Shown: positions 47,335-56,119 of the stretch, in pieces
Numbering within the stretch: the stretch's first letter is position 1
How the letters are laid out: every line of letters starts with the position of its first letter
NCBI RefSeq assembly: GCF_001465345.1
Contig: NZ_CP013655.1
Location: 3,677,721 to 3,741,720 of the forward strand
Length of the DNA: 64,000 nucleotides
Direction: 5' to 3'
From: Enterococcus rotai
Lineage (GTDB): Bacteria; Bacillota; Bacilli; Lactobacillales; Enterococcaceae
Position numbers and translations under genes: made by a program
The notes under the pieces: generated by a model
Told to the model about the DNA's origin: nothing
Seen by the model: the letters and a program-made list of their open reading frames with translations, nothing else
Databases searched by the model: none

Positions 47335-48144
47335 ATGAACTTAACTGTTTTGGTAGATAATAATGTCTATATCGATCACTATTACTTAGGAGAACCCGCT
47401 TTATCTTTTTATCTAGAAGATGGTGACGAAAAAATTCTCTTTGACACAGGTTACAGTGATGTTTTTATAAAAAATGCAGACTTGCTTTCTATTGACCTGA
47501 GCCAAGTTACAAAGTTAGCGTTATCTCATGGTCACAACGATCACACTGGTGGTTTGAAACTAATTTCTAGCATTTTTACAAAAGAGAAACCACAAATCAT
47601 TGCCCACCCGCTCACTTTTTTTCCTAAAAAAGAAGAAGAATTAGTTATCGGTTCAGCTGTGACTAAAGAAGAACTCAAAGAAAACTATGAGCTGGTGCTT
47701 ACAAAAGATCCAGTTAAACTTTCACCTAATATTACATTTTTAGGGGAGATACCTGAACTAGTAGATTTTGAGCCACGTAAACAAGTAGGCGAAACAAAAT
47801 TATCCGATCATTTTACACCTGACTATGTGCTAGACGACTCTGCCTTGGTCTATGAAGGTCATGATGGTCTTTATATTATCACTGGTTGTTCTCACAGTGG
47901 TATTAGTAATATTTGTGAGTACGCCAAGCAAGTTACCGGTATCCAGACGATTAAGAGTATTATTGGCGGGTTCCACTTATTTGAGGAGGATCAACAGTTA
48001 GACAAAACGATTGACTATTTTGAAAAAAATCAAATTACTACGCTCTATCCTTGTCACTGTGTTTCCTTTCAAGCCAAAGCTAAACTTCATTATCATATAC
48101 CAATCGAGGAAGTTGGCGTTGGTCTGCAGCTTGAATGGCATTAA
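47335..48144 (+). CDS. MBL-fold metallo-hydrolase
   Basis: A 269-residue metallo-beta-lactamase-fold enzyme. The metal ligands are visible in ALSHGHNDHTGGLKL, and further His residues in ITGCSHSGISNI, GGFHLFEED and LYPCHCVSF. The overall pattern resembles methanopterin-biosynthesis-like and dihydropterin phosphate hydrolases of the subfamily found in many Firmicutes. The substrate is unknown. The ATG at 47335 follows AAAAAGGAG. The longer open frame upstream runs through the integrase and is not used. Confidence 0.82.
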   Translation: MNLTVLVDNNVYIDHYYLGEPALSFYLEDGDEKILFDTGYSDVFIKNADLLSIDLSQVTKLALSHGHNDHTGGLKLISSIFTKEKPQIIAHPLTFFPKKEEELVIGSAVTKEELKENYELVLTKDPVKLSPNITFLGEIPELVDFEPRKQVGETKLSDHFTPDYVLDDSALVYEGHDGLYIITGCSHSGISNICEYAKQVTGIQTIKSIIGGFHLFEEDQQLDKTIDYFEKNQITTLYPCHCVSFQAKAKLHYHIPIEEVGVGLQLEWH

Positions 48145-48148
48145 AAAA

Positions 48149-48180
48149 AAGGTAAGATCACATTTAAACGATCTTACCTT
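48149..48180. terminator. Bidirectional terminator
   Basis: AAGGTAAGATC / GATCTTACCTT stem between convergent MBL and tcyP genes, with A and T runs at the two sides. Confidence 0.85.
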
Positions 48181-48223
48181 CTTTTTATTATAACTCTCTT
48201 GGGGAAGAGAAGCGGATCACATC

Positions 48224-49615
48224 TTAAGCATTTTCTTCAATCACTAAGTTACTATCATTTAATACGTCACGATCTAATTCTTTGATTCGAGAACTTGTCA
48301 CGATACCAGCTACCATACTGTCACTAACGTTAACAGCAGTTCTTGCCATATCGATCAATGGTTCTACAGAAATAACTAAACCAACGATTGCGACCGGTAA
48401 ATTCATAGCACCTAAAACGATCAATGAAGCAAATGTTGCTCCACCGCCAACACCAGCTACACCAAATGAGCTGATTGTGACGATTGCAACTAACATTAAT
48501 ATAAATTCTAAACTAAAGACATTGATTCCCACAGTTGGTGCAACGATTGTCGCCAACATCGCAGGATAAACTCCAGCACAGCCGTTTTGACCAATGGATA
48601 AGCCAAAACTTGCAGCAAAGTTTGCTGTTGCATCATCAACACCTAAGGCTTTGGTTTGTGTTTCAATATTTAAAGGCAATGCTCCAGCACTTGATCTTGA
48701 TGTAAAAGCAAAACTCAAAACTGGGAATGATTTTTTCAAATAATTCACCGGGTTTACTTTCACCGCCACTAAAATCAATAAGTGAACGAGCATTACAATA
48801 ATCAACGCAGTATAGGAAGCTAGCACAAATTTTCCTAAGTTAAGGATCGCATCAAAATCACTGGTTGCAACAACATTGGTCATCAACGCTAAAACCCCAT
48901 ATGGTGTTAAACGTAAAACCAAAGTCACAATACGCATTGTGATTTTATAAAGACTGTCGATCAAATTAGCAAAAAATTCTGCTTCTTTCGGTGCTTTTCT
49001 CTTCACACCTAGATAAGCAACTCCTACAAATGCAGCAAAGATTACAACACCGATCGTACTTGTTGGACGAGTGCCTGCAAAATCTGCAAACACATTTTTA
49101 GGAATAAAAGCTAAAATTTGTTGAGGAATCGATAGGTTTTCAACGGTTTCCTGTCTCGTTGCAAGTTCTGCAATTCGTGCTGTTTCTGCCGTTCCTTGCG
49201 TAAATTGTGCGCCTTGTAGCCCAAACAATAATGTTGTACCAATTCCTATCAAGGCAGCAACAGCTGTTGTGCCTAGCAATGTAGCTAATACATTGAAACT
49301 GATTTTACCTAGCTGTTTGGATTCTTTCATCTTAGTGAATGCTCCTACGATAGAAACAAAAACTAAGGGGATTACGAGCATTTGTAAAAATGCTACATAT
49401 CCATTACCTACAATACCGATCCATTCCATTGCTTGCGTTGTAACTTTGTCTTGGGTACCGAATGCGAATTGAATAATTGCACCTAATACAATCCCGACAC
49501 CTAATGCTGCAAAAACACGTGTAGAGAACTTATAGTGTTTTGTTTGCATACGATAAAAGACGTATAACACTGCAAGAAAAGCAAGGACCACTAAAACAGT
49601 GATGAGTGTTGTCAT
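48224..49615 (-). CDS. tcyP: L-cystine uptake transporter TcyP
   Basis: A 463-residue sodium:dicarboxylate-symporter-family protein with about nine hydrophobic helices. It has the FAFTSRSSAGALPLN loop (serine-rich HP1) and the IGQNGCAGVYPAMLA and GVAGVGGGATFASL motifs typical of cystine carriers. It imports cystine as a sulfur source. The ATG at 49615 follows TTAGGAGG; I trimmed nine upstream codons of the longer frame. It is followed by a terminator, and a repeat copy and GGGGATC hairpin lie upstream. Confidence 0.9.
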   Translation of the reverse strand: MTTLITVLVVLAFLAVLYVFYRMQTKHYKFSTRVFAALGVGIVLGAIIQFAFGTQDKVTTQAMEWIGIVGNGYVAFLQMLVIPLVFVSIVGAFTKMKESKQLGKISFNVLATLLGTTAVAALIGIGTTLLFGLQGAQFTQGTAETARIAELATRQETVENLSIPQQILAFIPKNVFADFAGTRPTSTIGVVIFAAFVGVAYLGVKRKAPKEAEFFANLIDSLYKITMRIVTLVLRLTPYGVLALMTNVVATSDFDAILNLGKFVLASYTALIIVMLVHLLILVAVKVNPVNYLKKSFPVLSFAFTSRSSAGALPLNIETQTKALGVDDATANFAASFGLSIGQNGCAGVYPAMLATIVAPTVGINVFSLEFILMLVAIVTISSFGVAGVGGGATFASLIVLGAMNLPVAIVGLVISVEPLIDMARTAVNVSDSMVAGIVTSSRIKELDRDVLNDSNLVIEENA

Positions 49616-49740
49616 TTTTTTCCCTCCTAAATTTATAAGCATAGCAAATAGATTAATCCTGTAGAAAATTAGGAAATCGGCATTGAAACGATCTATGTTT
49701 CATTGACATTTTATCTATTTTCCTAAGAATTGATTTGCGC

Positions 49741-49860
49741 AGCTAGATGTATTAAAAGCTGAACGGGCTCGCCTTGTATCAACTGAAAAAATAGGACTGG
49801 GGTGTTTTTGCCTCATCCATATTTTTTTGTTTTCCGAGGTTGTAACTCATAAAGCTAGAT
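49741..49860. repeat. Dispersed intergenic repeat, copy C
   Basis: It has the shared elements AAAAGCTGAACGGGCTC, CAACTGAAAAAATAGGA, TTGCCTCATCC, TTTTCCGAGGT and AAGCTAGATAAT of the dispersed repeat. The central stem is degenerate (GGGGTG with GCCTC). It lies upstream of tcyP. The rest of the gap 49616-50016 has no gene, but a GGGGATC/GATCCCC hairpin at 49901-49924 is present. Confidence 0.6.
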
Positions 49861-50016
49861 AATACAAATGACAAGTACATCAAAGGAAGTAAAGGTTCCC
49901 GGGGATCATTCTTCAACGATCCCCCTAAAAATAAAAGCATTTCATTTTCAGTGATAGCTCTATTGTACCTGATTTAATAGGTCATGGGGTATTATTTTGT
50001 TTCTAGAATGATAGAA

Positions 50017-50057
50017 AAAAGAGTTGGTGATAGCTAAAAACTATCACCAACTCTTTT
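50017..50057. terminator. Terminator of the DUF1149 gene
   Basis: AAAAGAGTTGGTGATAG / CTATCACCAACTCTTTT perfect 17-bp stem, active in either direction. Confidence 0.88.
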
Positions 50058-50080
50058 ATTTTACTTTGTCGCTGTCAATA

Positions 50081-50467
50081 TTATTCAGCAGCTGATTGAA
50101 AGTTCAATTGAATCCCTGGTTTATCCAATGCAATTTCAGTCACTTCATACGCCATACGTTGAACAATGCTGAATAATGGACTAACCAATTCATCTACTTC
50201 TTCTTGTGAGATATCTTCTTGATTTTCAATTTTATGATTGATCACATGATTGATTTGACTCACTGAACCTGATAAAACATACTCTTCAAAAACGAGACGA
50301 AACTCTAAACGAGCTGCGATAATTGAATTTTCTTTTGGATAATTTTCATCAGTTGATTCAATTGGTGAAAAGCCTACTCTAAGATCCGTTTCTACTTCTT
50401 CCATATCCTGCGTACGCATATCATAATGAAAAGCCTCTACGACTTCTTGTTGACGTTTTATTTCCAT
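50081..50467 (-). CDS. DUF1149 family protein (SecB-like fold)
   Basis: A 128-residue acidic protein with the family features FHYDMRTQDMEEVETDLRVG near the start and IIAARLEFRLVFEEYVLSGS in the middle. DUF1149 proteins of Lactobacillales have a SecB-like fold and unknown function. ATG after AAGGAGATTTTAATAC. Stands alone with its own terminator. Confidence 0.8.
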   Translation of the reverse strand: MEIKRQQEVVEAFHYDMRTQDMEEVETDLRVGFSPIESTDENYPKENSIIAARLEFRLVFEEYVLSGSVSQINHVINHKIENQEDISQEEVDELVSPLFSIVQRMAYEVTEIALDKPGIQLNFQSAAE

Positions 50468-50592
50468 GTATTAAAATCTCCTTTTTTATGTTCAATAACT
50501 ATTCGTTCACTCTATAATGAATATAGTTTATCTATGTTTTTATTATACCATACATCTTTTTATCACAAATAGTTATACTCATTTTTTCTAAT

Positions 50593-51936
50593 CTAATTTT
50601 TAAATGAATGGATTGGTGCAGGGATTCTACCACCACGGAGAATAAAGTCTGTTGAAGCATAATCATTAACTTTCATAACGGGTGCTCTTCCTAACAAACC
50701 ACCAAACTCGACCATATCACCGACTTTTGTCCCTTCAGCTGGAATGATACGGACAGCTGTTGTTTTGTGATTGATCACACCGATTGCTGCTTCGTCTGCG
50801 ATCATTGCGGCAATCGTCTCAGCTGATGTTTCACCGGGAATAGCGATCATATCTAAACCAACGGAACAAATTGCCGTCATCGCTTCTAATTTTTCTAAAT
50901 TCAACGCACCATTATTGACTGCATCGATCATTCCTGCATCTTCTGAAACAGGGATAAACGCACCTGATAATCCTCCAACATGATTACATGCCATCACGCC
51001 GCCTTTTTTTACTGCATCATTCAATAAAGCTAGTGCAGCAGTCGTTCCATGTGTCCCAACACTTTCTAAACCCATCTCTTCTAAAATGTAAGCCACACTA
51101 TCACCCACAGCCGGCGTTGGAGCTAACGATAGATCCACAATGCCAAAGGGAACATTCAAACGTTCTGACGCAATTTTCCCAACTAGTTGACCCATTCTAG
51201 TAATTTTAAATGCCGTTTGTTTGACGACTTCTGCGACTACATCAAAAGGTTCTCCTTTGACCTTCTCTAATGCACGTTTGACAACGCCAGGTCCACTCAC
51301 ACCAACATTGATTACGCAATCAGCTTCCCCCACACCATGAAAAGCACCCGCCATAAAGGGATTATCTTCCACCGCATTTGCAAATACGACTAATTTAGCA
51401 CAACCCATATCAGATTGGGCCGCCGTTTCTTTGATGACATACCCCATATGACGAACAGCATCCATATTGATCCCAGCTCTTGTTGAACCGATATTTACTG
51501 AAGAACAAACAAATTCGGTTTCAGCTAAAGCTTGCGGAATAGAATTGATCAAAATCTCATCTCCGTGTTGATACCCTTTTTCAACTAAAGCACTAAATCC
51601 ACCGATAAAATTAACCCCAACTGCTCGAGCCGCTTTGTCTAAAACCTTCGCATATTTAACATAATTTGAATCCGAACTAGCTGCTGCTACGATTCCAATC
51701 GGCGTTACAGAAATCCGCTTGTTGATGATTGGAATCCCGTACTCAGATTCAATCTCTTCTCCAACTTTGACTAGATTCTTCGCTAAACGCGTTATTTTGT
51801 CATAAATTTTTTGACAAGCACGATCACTGTCACTATCAATACAATCTAACAATGAAATCCCCATTGTAATGGTTCTAATATCTAAATTTTCTTCTTCGAT
51901 CATACGGATCGTTTCCAAAATCTGATTTGTTTCCAA
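50593..51936 (-). CDS. PFL family protein (DUF711)
   Basis: A 447-residue protein with N-terminal [20 protein letters not shown] and the conserved [20 protein letters not shown] and [20 protein letters not shown] segments, of the UPF0210 family structurally related to pyruvate formate-lyase-like folds. It is usually encoded next to an ACT-domain protein, as here (139 bases away). The enzymatic role is unknown. ATG after AGGAGGAATCATTTTGG. Copy A of the intergenic repeat lies directly before its ribosome site. Confidence 0.85.
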   Translation of the reverse strand: METNQILETIRMIEEENLDIRTITMGISLLDCIDSDSDRACQKIYDKITRLAKNLVKVGEEIESEYGIPIINKRISVTPIGIVAAASSDSNYVKYAKVLDKAARAVGVNFIGGFSALVEKGYQHGDEILINSIPQALAETEFVCSSVNIGSTRAGINMDAVRHMGYVIKETAAQSDMGCAKLVVFANAVEDNPFMAGAFHGVGEADCVINVGVSGPGVVKRALEKVKGEPFDVVAEVVKQTAFKITRMGQLVGKIASERLNVPFGIVDLSLAPTPAVGDSVAYILEEMGLESVGTHGTTAALALLNDAVKKGGVMACNHVGGLSGAFIPVSEDAGMIDAVNNGALNLEKLEAMTAICSVGLDMIAIPGETSAETIAAMIADEAAIGVINHKTTAVRIIPAEGTKVGDMVEFGGLLGRAPVMKVNDYASTDFILRGGRIPAPIHSFKN

Positions 51937-51950
51937 AATGATTCCTCCTA

Positions 51951-52063
51951 ATTTTAAAAGCTGAATGAGCTTGTTTAGTTCTGACAGAAAAATAGAAAAT
52001 CATACCTGAGGCGCCTTTTGCCTCATTTGTGGTTTATCTTTTCCCCAAAGTGCTAGCTGATGG
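51951..52063. repeat. Dispersed intergenic repeat, copy A
   Basis: Read on the minus strand it runs from GCTAGCACTTTGGGGAAAAG through the hairpin GAGGCaaaagGCGCCTC and TTTTCTATTTTTCTGTCAG to AGCTTTTAAAATTAGGAGG, which is the ribosome site of the PFL gene. It lies between the ACT-domain and PFL genes and is likely transcribed with them. Confidence 0.65.
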
Positions 52064-52075
52064 AACGGACCTTTA

Positions 52076-52351
52076 TTATAGTTTATGCATAACATTGAAG
52101 ATTTCTTCATTTTGAATACTGATTGTCACGCCTAATTTTTCTCCTAACGTGTTCAATTCAGAACGAATCTCCTCAAAATCACTTTTTTCTTTAGAAATTT
52201 CTAACACCATCATCATTGTAAAATAGCTATCCATGATCGTTTGAGAAACATCAAGAATATTCATATCAAGCTCAGCTAATTTTTGACTAACACCTGCAAT
52301 AATTCCTACTTTGTCTTTCCCAATTACAGTTAATACTGCGCGCATATCCAT
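52076..52351 (-). CDS. ACT domain protein (UPF0237)
   Basis: A 91-residue single ACT domain with MRAVLTVIGKDKVGIIAGVS and LDMNILDVSQTIMDSYFTMM, related to GcvR. These small proteins likely sense amino acids and are conserved next to the PFL gene. The ATG at 52351 follows AATTAGGAGGA, whose ribosome site closes repeat copy B, as in the PFL gene. Confidence 0.88.
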   Translation of the reverse strand: MDMRAVLTVIGKDKVGIIAGVSQKLAELDMNILDVSQTIMDSYFTMMMVLEISKEKSDFEEIRSELNTLGEKLGVTISIQNEEIFNVMHKL

Positions 52352-52358
52352 TCCTCCT

Positions 52359-52492
52359 AATTTTAAAAGCTAAGTGAGCTCGTTTAGCAACGACTGAAAA
52401 ATAGAAAAACAAGACTGAGGCGCTCTCTGCCTCATTCAGGTTTTATCTTTTTTCCGAGGTGCTAGCCCATGAAGCTAGATAATTTTAAAAGC
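52359..52492. repeat. Dispersed intergenic repeat, copy B (with the tail of another unit)
   Basis: The most complete unit. On the minus strand it reads CTAGC/GGCTAG short stem, CTCGGAAAAAAGATAAAACC, hairpin GAGGCagagagcGCCTC, TTTTCTATTTTTCAGTC, and ends AGCTTTTAAAATTAGGAGG at the ACT gene. Its upstream edge repeats AGCTTTTAAAATTA, as if units join head to tail. The remaining gap 52493-52624 has no gene. Confidence 0.65.
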
Positions 52493-52624
52493 TGATCAAA
52501 CTATCCATCTTCTAATCCTAAATAAGTTTTTCCTATTATATCATAATTTGTTTGATTATTAACAAAAAATCAGAACGAAAGACTCATAAAAAGAAATATC
52601 GTTCGTTTTTTATATAGATCAAGA

Positions 52625-52660
52625 AAAACTTCTGAGATTTAGCAGAGTCTCAGAAGTTTT
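52625..52660. terminator. Terminator after the Zn-ribbon gene
   Basis: AAAACTTCTGAGA / TCTCAGAAGTTTT stem with a 10-base loop; T runs on both strands. Confidence 0.8.
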
Positions 52661-52662
52661 CT

Positions 52663-53094
52663 TTATACTATTTTAGTGAATTGTTCTTTGCAAGTTGAAC
52701 AGGTTACTTTAATCTTTCCTTTTCCTTTTGGTGCCCGTAATTGTTGTTTACAATTTGGGCATTTAAAAAAAGTATAGATCTTACGTGCCTGAACTTTTTC
52801 CTTTGCATTGGTGAATTTCTTTCTTAATTGCTGCATTATTAAGACATAACGCGTATTTTCATTGGAACGTGGATAGATTCTTTTTGAGAAAAAGCGGTAG
52901 TTAATCCAGACTAAAAGAGCTGCTGCTAACCAAAAAGCAATTGAAGTTGGTATGAATAGGTTTAGCAATAGCAAGACTAAACTGCTTTTCATCAACATAT
53001 TGTTCAACCGATCCATCTGAGCATATCTTCCTATCAATAATTTTTGAATCTTTGCATTCCAACGAAGTAATCGTTCAAGCCAAATTTGTCCCAT
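52663..53094 (-). CDS. Membrane protein with C-terminal zinc ribbon
   Basis: A 143-residue protein. Two adjacent hydrophobic stretches (about 35-65) form a membrane hairpin. The C-terminus carries a CPNC ... CSTC zinc ribbon (FKCPNCKQQLRAPKGKGKIK, then VTCSTCKEQF). Basic throughout otherwise. ATG after AAGAGGGATTAT. The function of this Firmicute family is not known; the ribbon may bind RNA or protein. Confidence 0.7.
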   Translation of the reverse strand: MGQIWLERLLRWNAKIQKLLIGRYAQMDRLNNMLMKSSLVLLLLNLFIPTSIAFWLAAALLVWINYRFFSKRIYPRSNENTRYVLIMQQLRKKFTNAKEKVQARKIYTFFKCPNCKQQLRAPKGKGKIKVTCSTCKEQFTKIV

Positions 53095-53166
53095 ATAATC
53101 CCTCTTTTCTTAGCTATTATCTCAATCAATGAGTATTCTTTCAAGGGGGAAAATGAGACAAATAAA

Positions 53167-54054
53167 TCAAAAATAAATTTGGTTGATTTTCATAATTTCG
53201 TCTTTGATCTTCTCTTTTAATTCGGTTGGTTTTACCACTTCAATAGCAGAACCAAATGATAGCAAGTAAGCAGTCAACCACGTTCCTTCCACCTGCCAAC
53301 TTTTCACCACCGTATATTCTGCAAACTCCTCTAATTCAAGATCTAGTATGTCTTCTTGCACTCGATAGAGTAAATCATTTTTTATCTTGAATTCAATTAA
53401 CATCTTTGAAAACTCTGGCTGATAATCTTTGATCAAATAGGCTTCATCAATATCATTTATTGAAATACTCAGGTTAGTCATTCGTCTTAATTTAAATAAC
53501 CTAGTTGTTTTTCTAACACAACAATAGCCAGCTAAATACCACGCATTCTGTTTAAAAATCAATTTATTTGGCATTGCTTCTCTTGTTGATTTTTTGCCTT
53601 TGCCATTCGTATAGGAAAAAAGAATACATTTCTTTTGTTTTTTAGCTTTAGTAATCCGTTCAATCGCCACTGACTCATCTTCACGTCCCCAAGTTGAAAA
53701 ATCAATATCGATCCACGGTTCCACTTCTTTGTTAAATAAGGAGGATAGCTTATTGACTAATGGTGTGACGTTTTTTAAATCGGTCGCTGCTAAATGCTGT
53801 AAAGCGAGCATAATCTGATCTTGTTCATCATCATCGACAAAAGTAGCGGACAACTGGTGCGTATCCAACAAACGAATCCCACCAGTTCGACCGCTTTGAG
53901 CATACACTGGAAATCCTAACGAGGATAATGTATCAATATCGCGGTAAATTGTACGTACAGAGACTTCCAACTGTTCAGCCAAGATTGTTGCTTTAATATT
54001 ACTATGCAAGGTTAGAGAATGTAGAATATAAAACAATCTAGATAGACTATTCAT
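53167..54054 (-). CDS. YafY-type HTH/WYL transcriptional regulator
   Basis: A 295-residue regulator. The N-terminal helix-turn-helix (LSRLFYILHSLTLHSNIKAT, EQLEVSVRTIYRDIDTLSSL) is followed by a WYL domain, with the family signature seen as AWYLAGYCCVRKTTRLFKLR near residue 185, and a WCX extension. WYL domains sense small ligands such as nucleotides. It overlaps the upstream DUF3224 gene by 8 bases, which implies co-regulation. Confidence 0.88.
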   Translation of the reverse strand: MNSLSRLFYILHSLTLHSNIKATILAEQLEVSVRTIYRDIDTLSSLGFPVYAQSGRTGGIRLLDTHQLSATFVDDDEQDQIMLALQHLAATDLKNVTPLVNKLSSLFNKEVEPWIDIDFSTWGREDESVAIERITKAKKQKKCILFSYTNGKGKKSTREAMPNKLIFKQNAWYLAGYCCVRKTTRLFKLRRMTNLSISINDIDEAYLIKDYQPEFSKMLIEFKIKNDLLYRVQEDILDLELEEFAEYTVVKSWQVEGTWLTAYLLSFGSAIEVVKPTELKEKIKDEIMKINQIYF

Positions 54055-54448
54055 AATCCTTAAAATCCAAAATCAACTTGCTATCTTCTCCAACGAAATC
54101 ATATTGATATGAACCTGTTAGCCCCAATAGTTCTCCACTACTCTTAATGATCATCCCTGGAGAGTCAAGCAACCCTTTATCGAAAATTCCTTTTTCAGCC
54201 GCAGTAAAAGTTCCTGTTTTTCCTTTATATTGGCCTTCAAATAAAAGAAATCCACTGATTCTCGCAGTCGCCAAATGACCATCTTCTTTATTGCTTTCTA
54301 AATAGTATAGAAGATATTCTATCCACGCTTTGCCTTGTAGATCCCCTTCAAGCTCGTATTCTGCTTGAACTCGGTTCACAGAGAATTCCGGCTTTTGCTC
54401 ATCCGCTGTTTGTTCGTCCCATTTTGTCACGTGAAATGTTGCATTCAT
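54047..54448 (-). CDS. DUF3224 family protein
   Basis: A 133-residue beta-rich protein with the family pattern: ATARISGFLLFEGQYKGKTG near the middle, TFTAAEKGIFDKGLLDSPG and GELLGLTGSYQYDF near the end. DUF3224 proteins form small barrels of unknown function. The ATG has AGGGGGAATAAGT upstream. It overlaps and precedes the WYL regulator. Confidence 0.8.
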   Translation of the reverse strand: MNATFHVTKWDEQTADEQKPEFSVNRVQAEYELEGDLQGKAWIEYLLYYLESNKEDGHLATARISGFLLFEGQYKGKTGTFTAAEKGIFDKGLLDSPGMIIKSSGELLGLTGSYQYDFVGEDSKLILDFKDYE

Positions 54449-54537
54449 ACTTATTCCCCCTTATGAATAACAGAATAGCAAACATACGTTCTTTTTACAA
54501 GCGAACACTCCCATATTTTTTCACATTGAACTTCTCG

Positions 54538-55068
54538 CTAATTTAGTAAAAATTCTTTGATTTTCCGACTAAATACTGTCACATTTTCTGATTTGGATGC
54601 TGCTGTTGTCACATCTAGATGACCTGGGTCTTTCGACCAACCACCTGAATCTGCCGTTAAAAAAACACTCAATTTAGCTTCATCTTTATGCTTATTCATG
54701 TAATCTAGTGCTGGCTTGGGCGGATCACTTGATTGTACTGTTGACAATATAATGACTTTATCCCAATCCTCAAGTCTATTTTCTCCGATTTCTTCAACAG
54801 GTTCGACTTTTATATAAATATTTTCATCTGCTAAGTTATTTTTGACTTCATCGATTACATCATTTTTAAAGGCACGATCTTGCGTATAAATGACCGCTTT
54901 GTATGAATTTTCTTTATCCTTCAATTCTCCATTTATTTCATAACTTAAGCTAACATTTTGGATTCTGGCTATACGGTAATACCCTAAAAATCCAGCACCA
55001 CCTAGAACAAGTAAAAAGATACTGATCACACCATACTTAAACGGTTTGTTTTTCCATAGTTTTTTCAT
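54538..55068 (-). CDS. Anchored protein at the end of the ytr-like operon
   Basis: A 176-residue protein with an N-terminal membrane helix (YGVISIFLLVLGGAGFLGYY) and an extracytoplasmic domain that contains DKVIILSTVQSSDPPKPALD and FLTADSGGWSKDPGHLDVTT, which resembles a flavodoxin-like or CoA-type beta/alpha fold. The C-terminus ends KIKEFLLN. No known family is recognised with confidence. It is the last gene of the GntR/ABC cluster, 22 bases after the fused permease remnant. Confidence 0.6.
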   Translation of the reverse strand: MKKLWKNKPFKYGVISIFLLVLGGAGFLGYYRIARIQNVSLSYEINGELKDKENSYKAVIYTQDRAFKNDVIDEVKNNLADENIYIKVEPVEEIGENRLEDWDKVIILSTVQSSDPPKPALDYMNKHKDEAKLSVFLTADSGGWSKDPGHLDVTTAASKSENVTVFSRKIKEFLLN

Positions 55069-55089
55069 TTATTTTTCCCACTTTCCTTT

Positions 55090-55440
55090 TTATTCATAGC
55101 GTAATGCTGTTATAAAATCTAATTTTACTGCTTTTGCAGCTGGATATAGTGCAAAAATCACTCCTAGTATTCCTGTTATTGCTAACGTAACGAACGCGTT
55201 AAGAGGGGCTACCTGAATAACTTGAGTAAAACCAATACTTGATTCAATCAACGGATTTGCCAGCAATTGAATCACATAAGCAAAAATGACCGAGATAACA
55301 TTTGATAACACCATAATATAGATTGCTTCCATCCTGAATAGACGCTTGATATAATCTTTTTTGTACCCTATAGAATGCAAGACGGGATCTTTTTTGTTGT
55401 CGATCATAAAACTTTTGGATACTTTTTTTAGTTGATACAT
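55090..55440 (-). pseudogene. Fused remnant: ATPase start joined to an FtsX permease tail (ytrE-ytrF-like)
   Basis: A 116-residue frame. Its first 13 residues (MYQLKKVSKSFMI) read like the start of an ABC ATPase, after a good ATAGGAGGAG ribosome site. From about residue 15 on, it is the C-terminal part of an FtsX/MacB-type permease (HSIGYKKDYIKRLFRMEAIY, then two helices, ending AKAVKLDFITALRYE). The ATP-binding cassette and the first part of the permease are absent. An in-frame deletion that joined the two genes explains this best. The intact Bacillus operon has YtrE and YtrF in this place. The product may be unstable or a partial inhibitor. Confidence 0.7.
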
Positions 55441-55453
55441 CTTACTCCTCCTA

Positions 55454-56119
55454 TTATTGATCGTCTTTCATTTGATTTTTTTCCAGCCAAAGATAGACGA
55501 ACACGATTGCAGCGGATAAACAAGTATTTAAAATAAAGGTACTCGGATAAAAGGTGCCCTCATTGACTGTAAATAGACTATTCATGTTGTGAGGGAAGTA
55601 ATAGCGTGCGACGTCATTTAGTAGGACGATTACGATCCAACCAACAGCAATAACGAATGGTTTCGAAACATTTGGCAGCCAAAGCTGAGCGATAATACCT
55701 CTAAACAAGATCAAATAGCTAATCATCCCCGCCAAGTAAACTGCTATCTCTAGCGCTATAATCAATAGCTGAGTTCCTCCCAACGAAATCGTCGTGGCAT
55801 TAAACACTAAGTTGACAGCCCCAATCACTAACACTTGAAAATAAGAAAGTAAGTACTTTGCAATGATTTTCTCAAATTCCGACTGTCCTGCTGTACTCGC
55901 TAGCGTTTGATGATTTGACTGTATATCAAGCTGATTGATCCGAAACGTCAATACAGCAGCGGCAATAACTGAGAGTAAGATCGGCAGACGTTCCCATTGA
56001 GATTCAGGCATGATCAATTGAAAAATTGATTTAGCAAAATAGCTAGTTAAAATTAATAGCACACTGCTCAAAAAAAACTTTTTACTTTTTTCATGATAAA
56101 AATTAAATAAATGAATCAT
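55454..56119 (-). CDS. ABC transporter permease of the ytr-like operon
   Basis: A 221-residue membrane protein with about six hydrophobic helices (SKKFFLSSVLLILTSYFAKS, LLIIALEIAVYLAGMISYLI, others). The ATG at 56119 (MIHLFNF) has GAGGAGG 6 bases upstream and overlaps the ATPase gene by 17 bases. By position it matches YtrC/YtrD of Bacillus. It pairs with the ATPase encoded just before it. Confidence 0.75.
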   Translation of the reverse strand: MIHLFNFYHEKSKKFFLSSVLLILTSYFAKSIFQLIMPESQWERLPILLSVIAAAVLTFRINQLDIQSNHQTLASTAGQSEFEKIIAKYLLSYFQVLVIGAVNLVFNATTISLGGTQLLIIALEIAVYLAGMISYLILFRGIIAQLWLPNVSKPFVIAVGWIVIVLLNDVARYYFPHNMNSLFTVNEGTFYPSTFILNTCLSAAIVFVYLWLEKNQMKDDQ

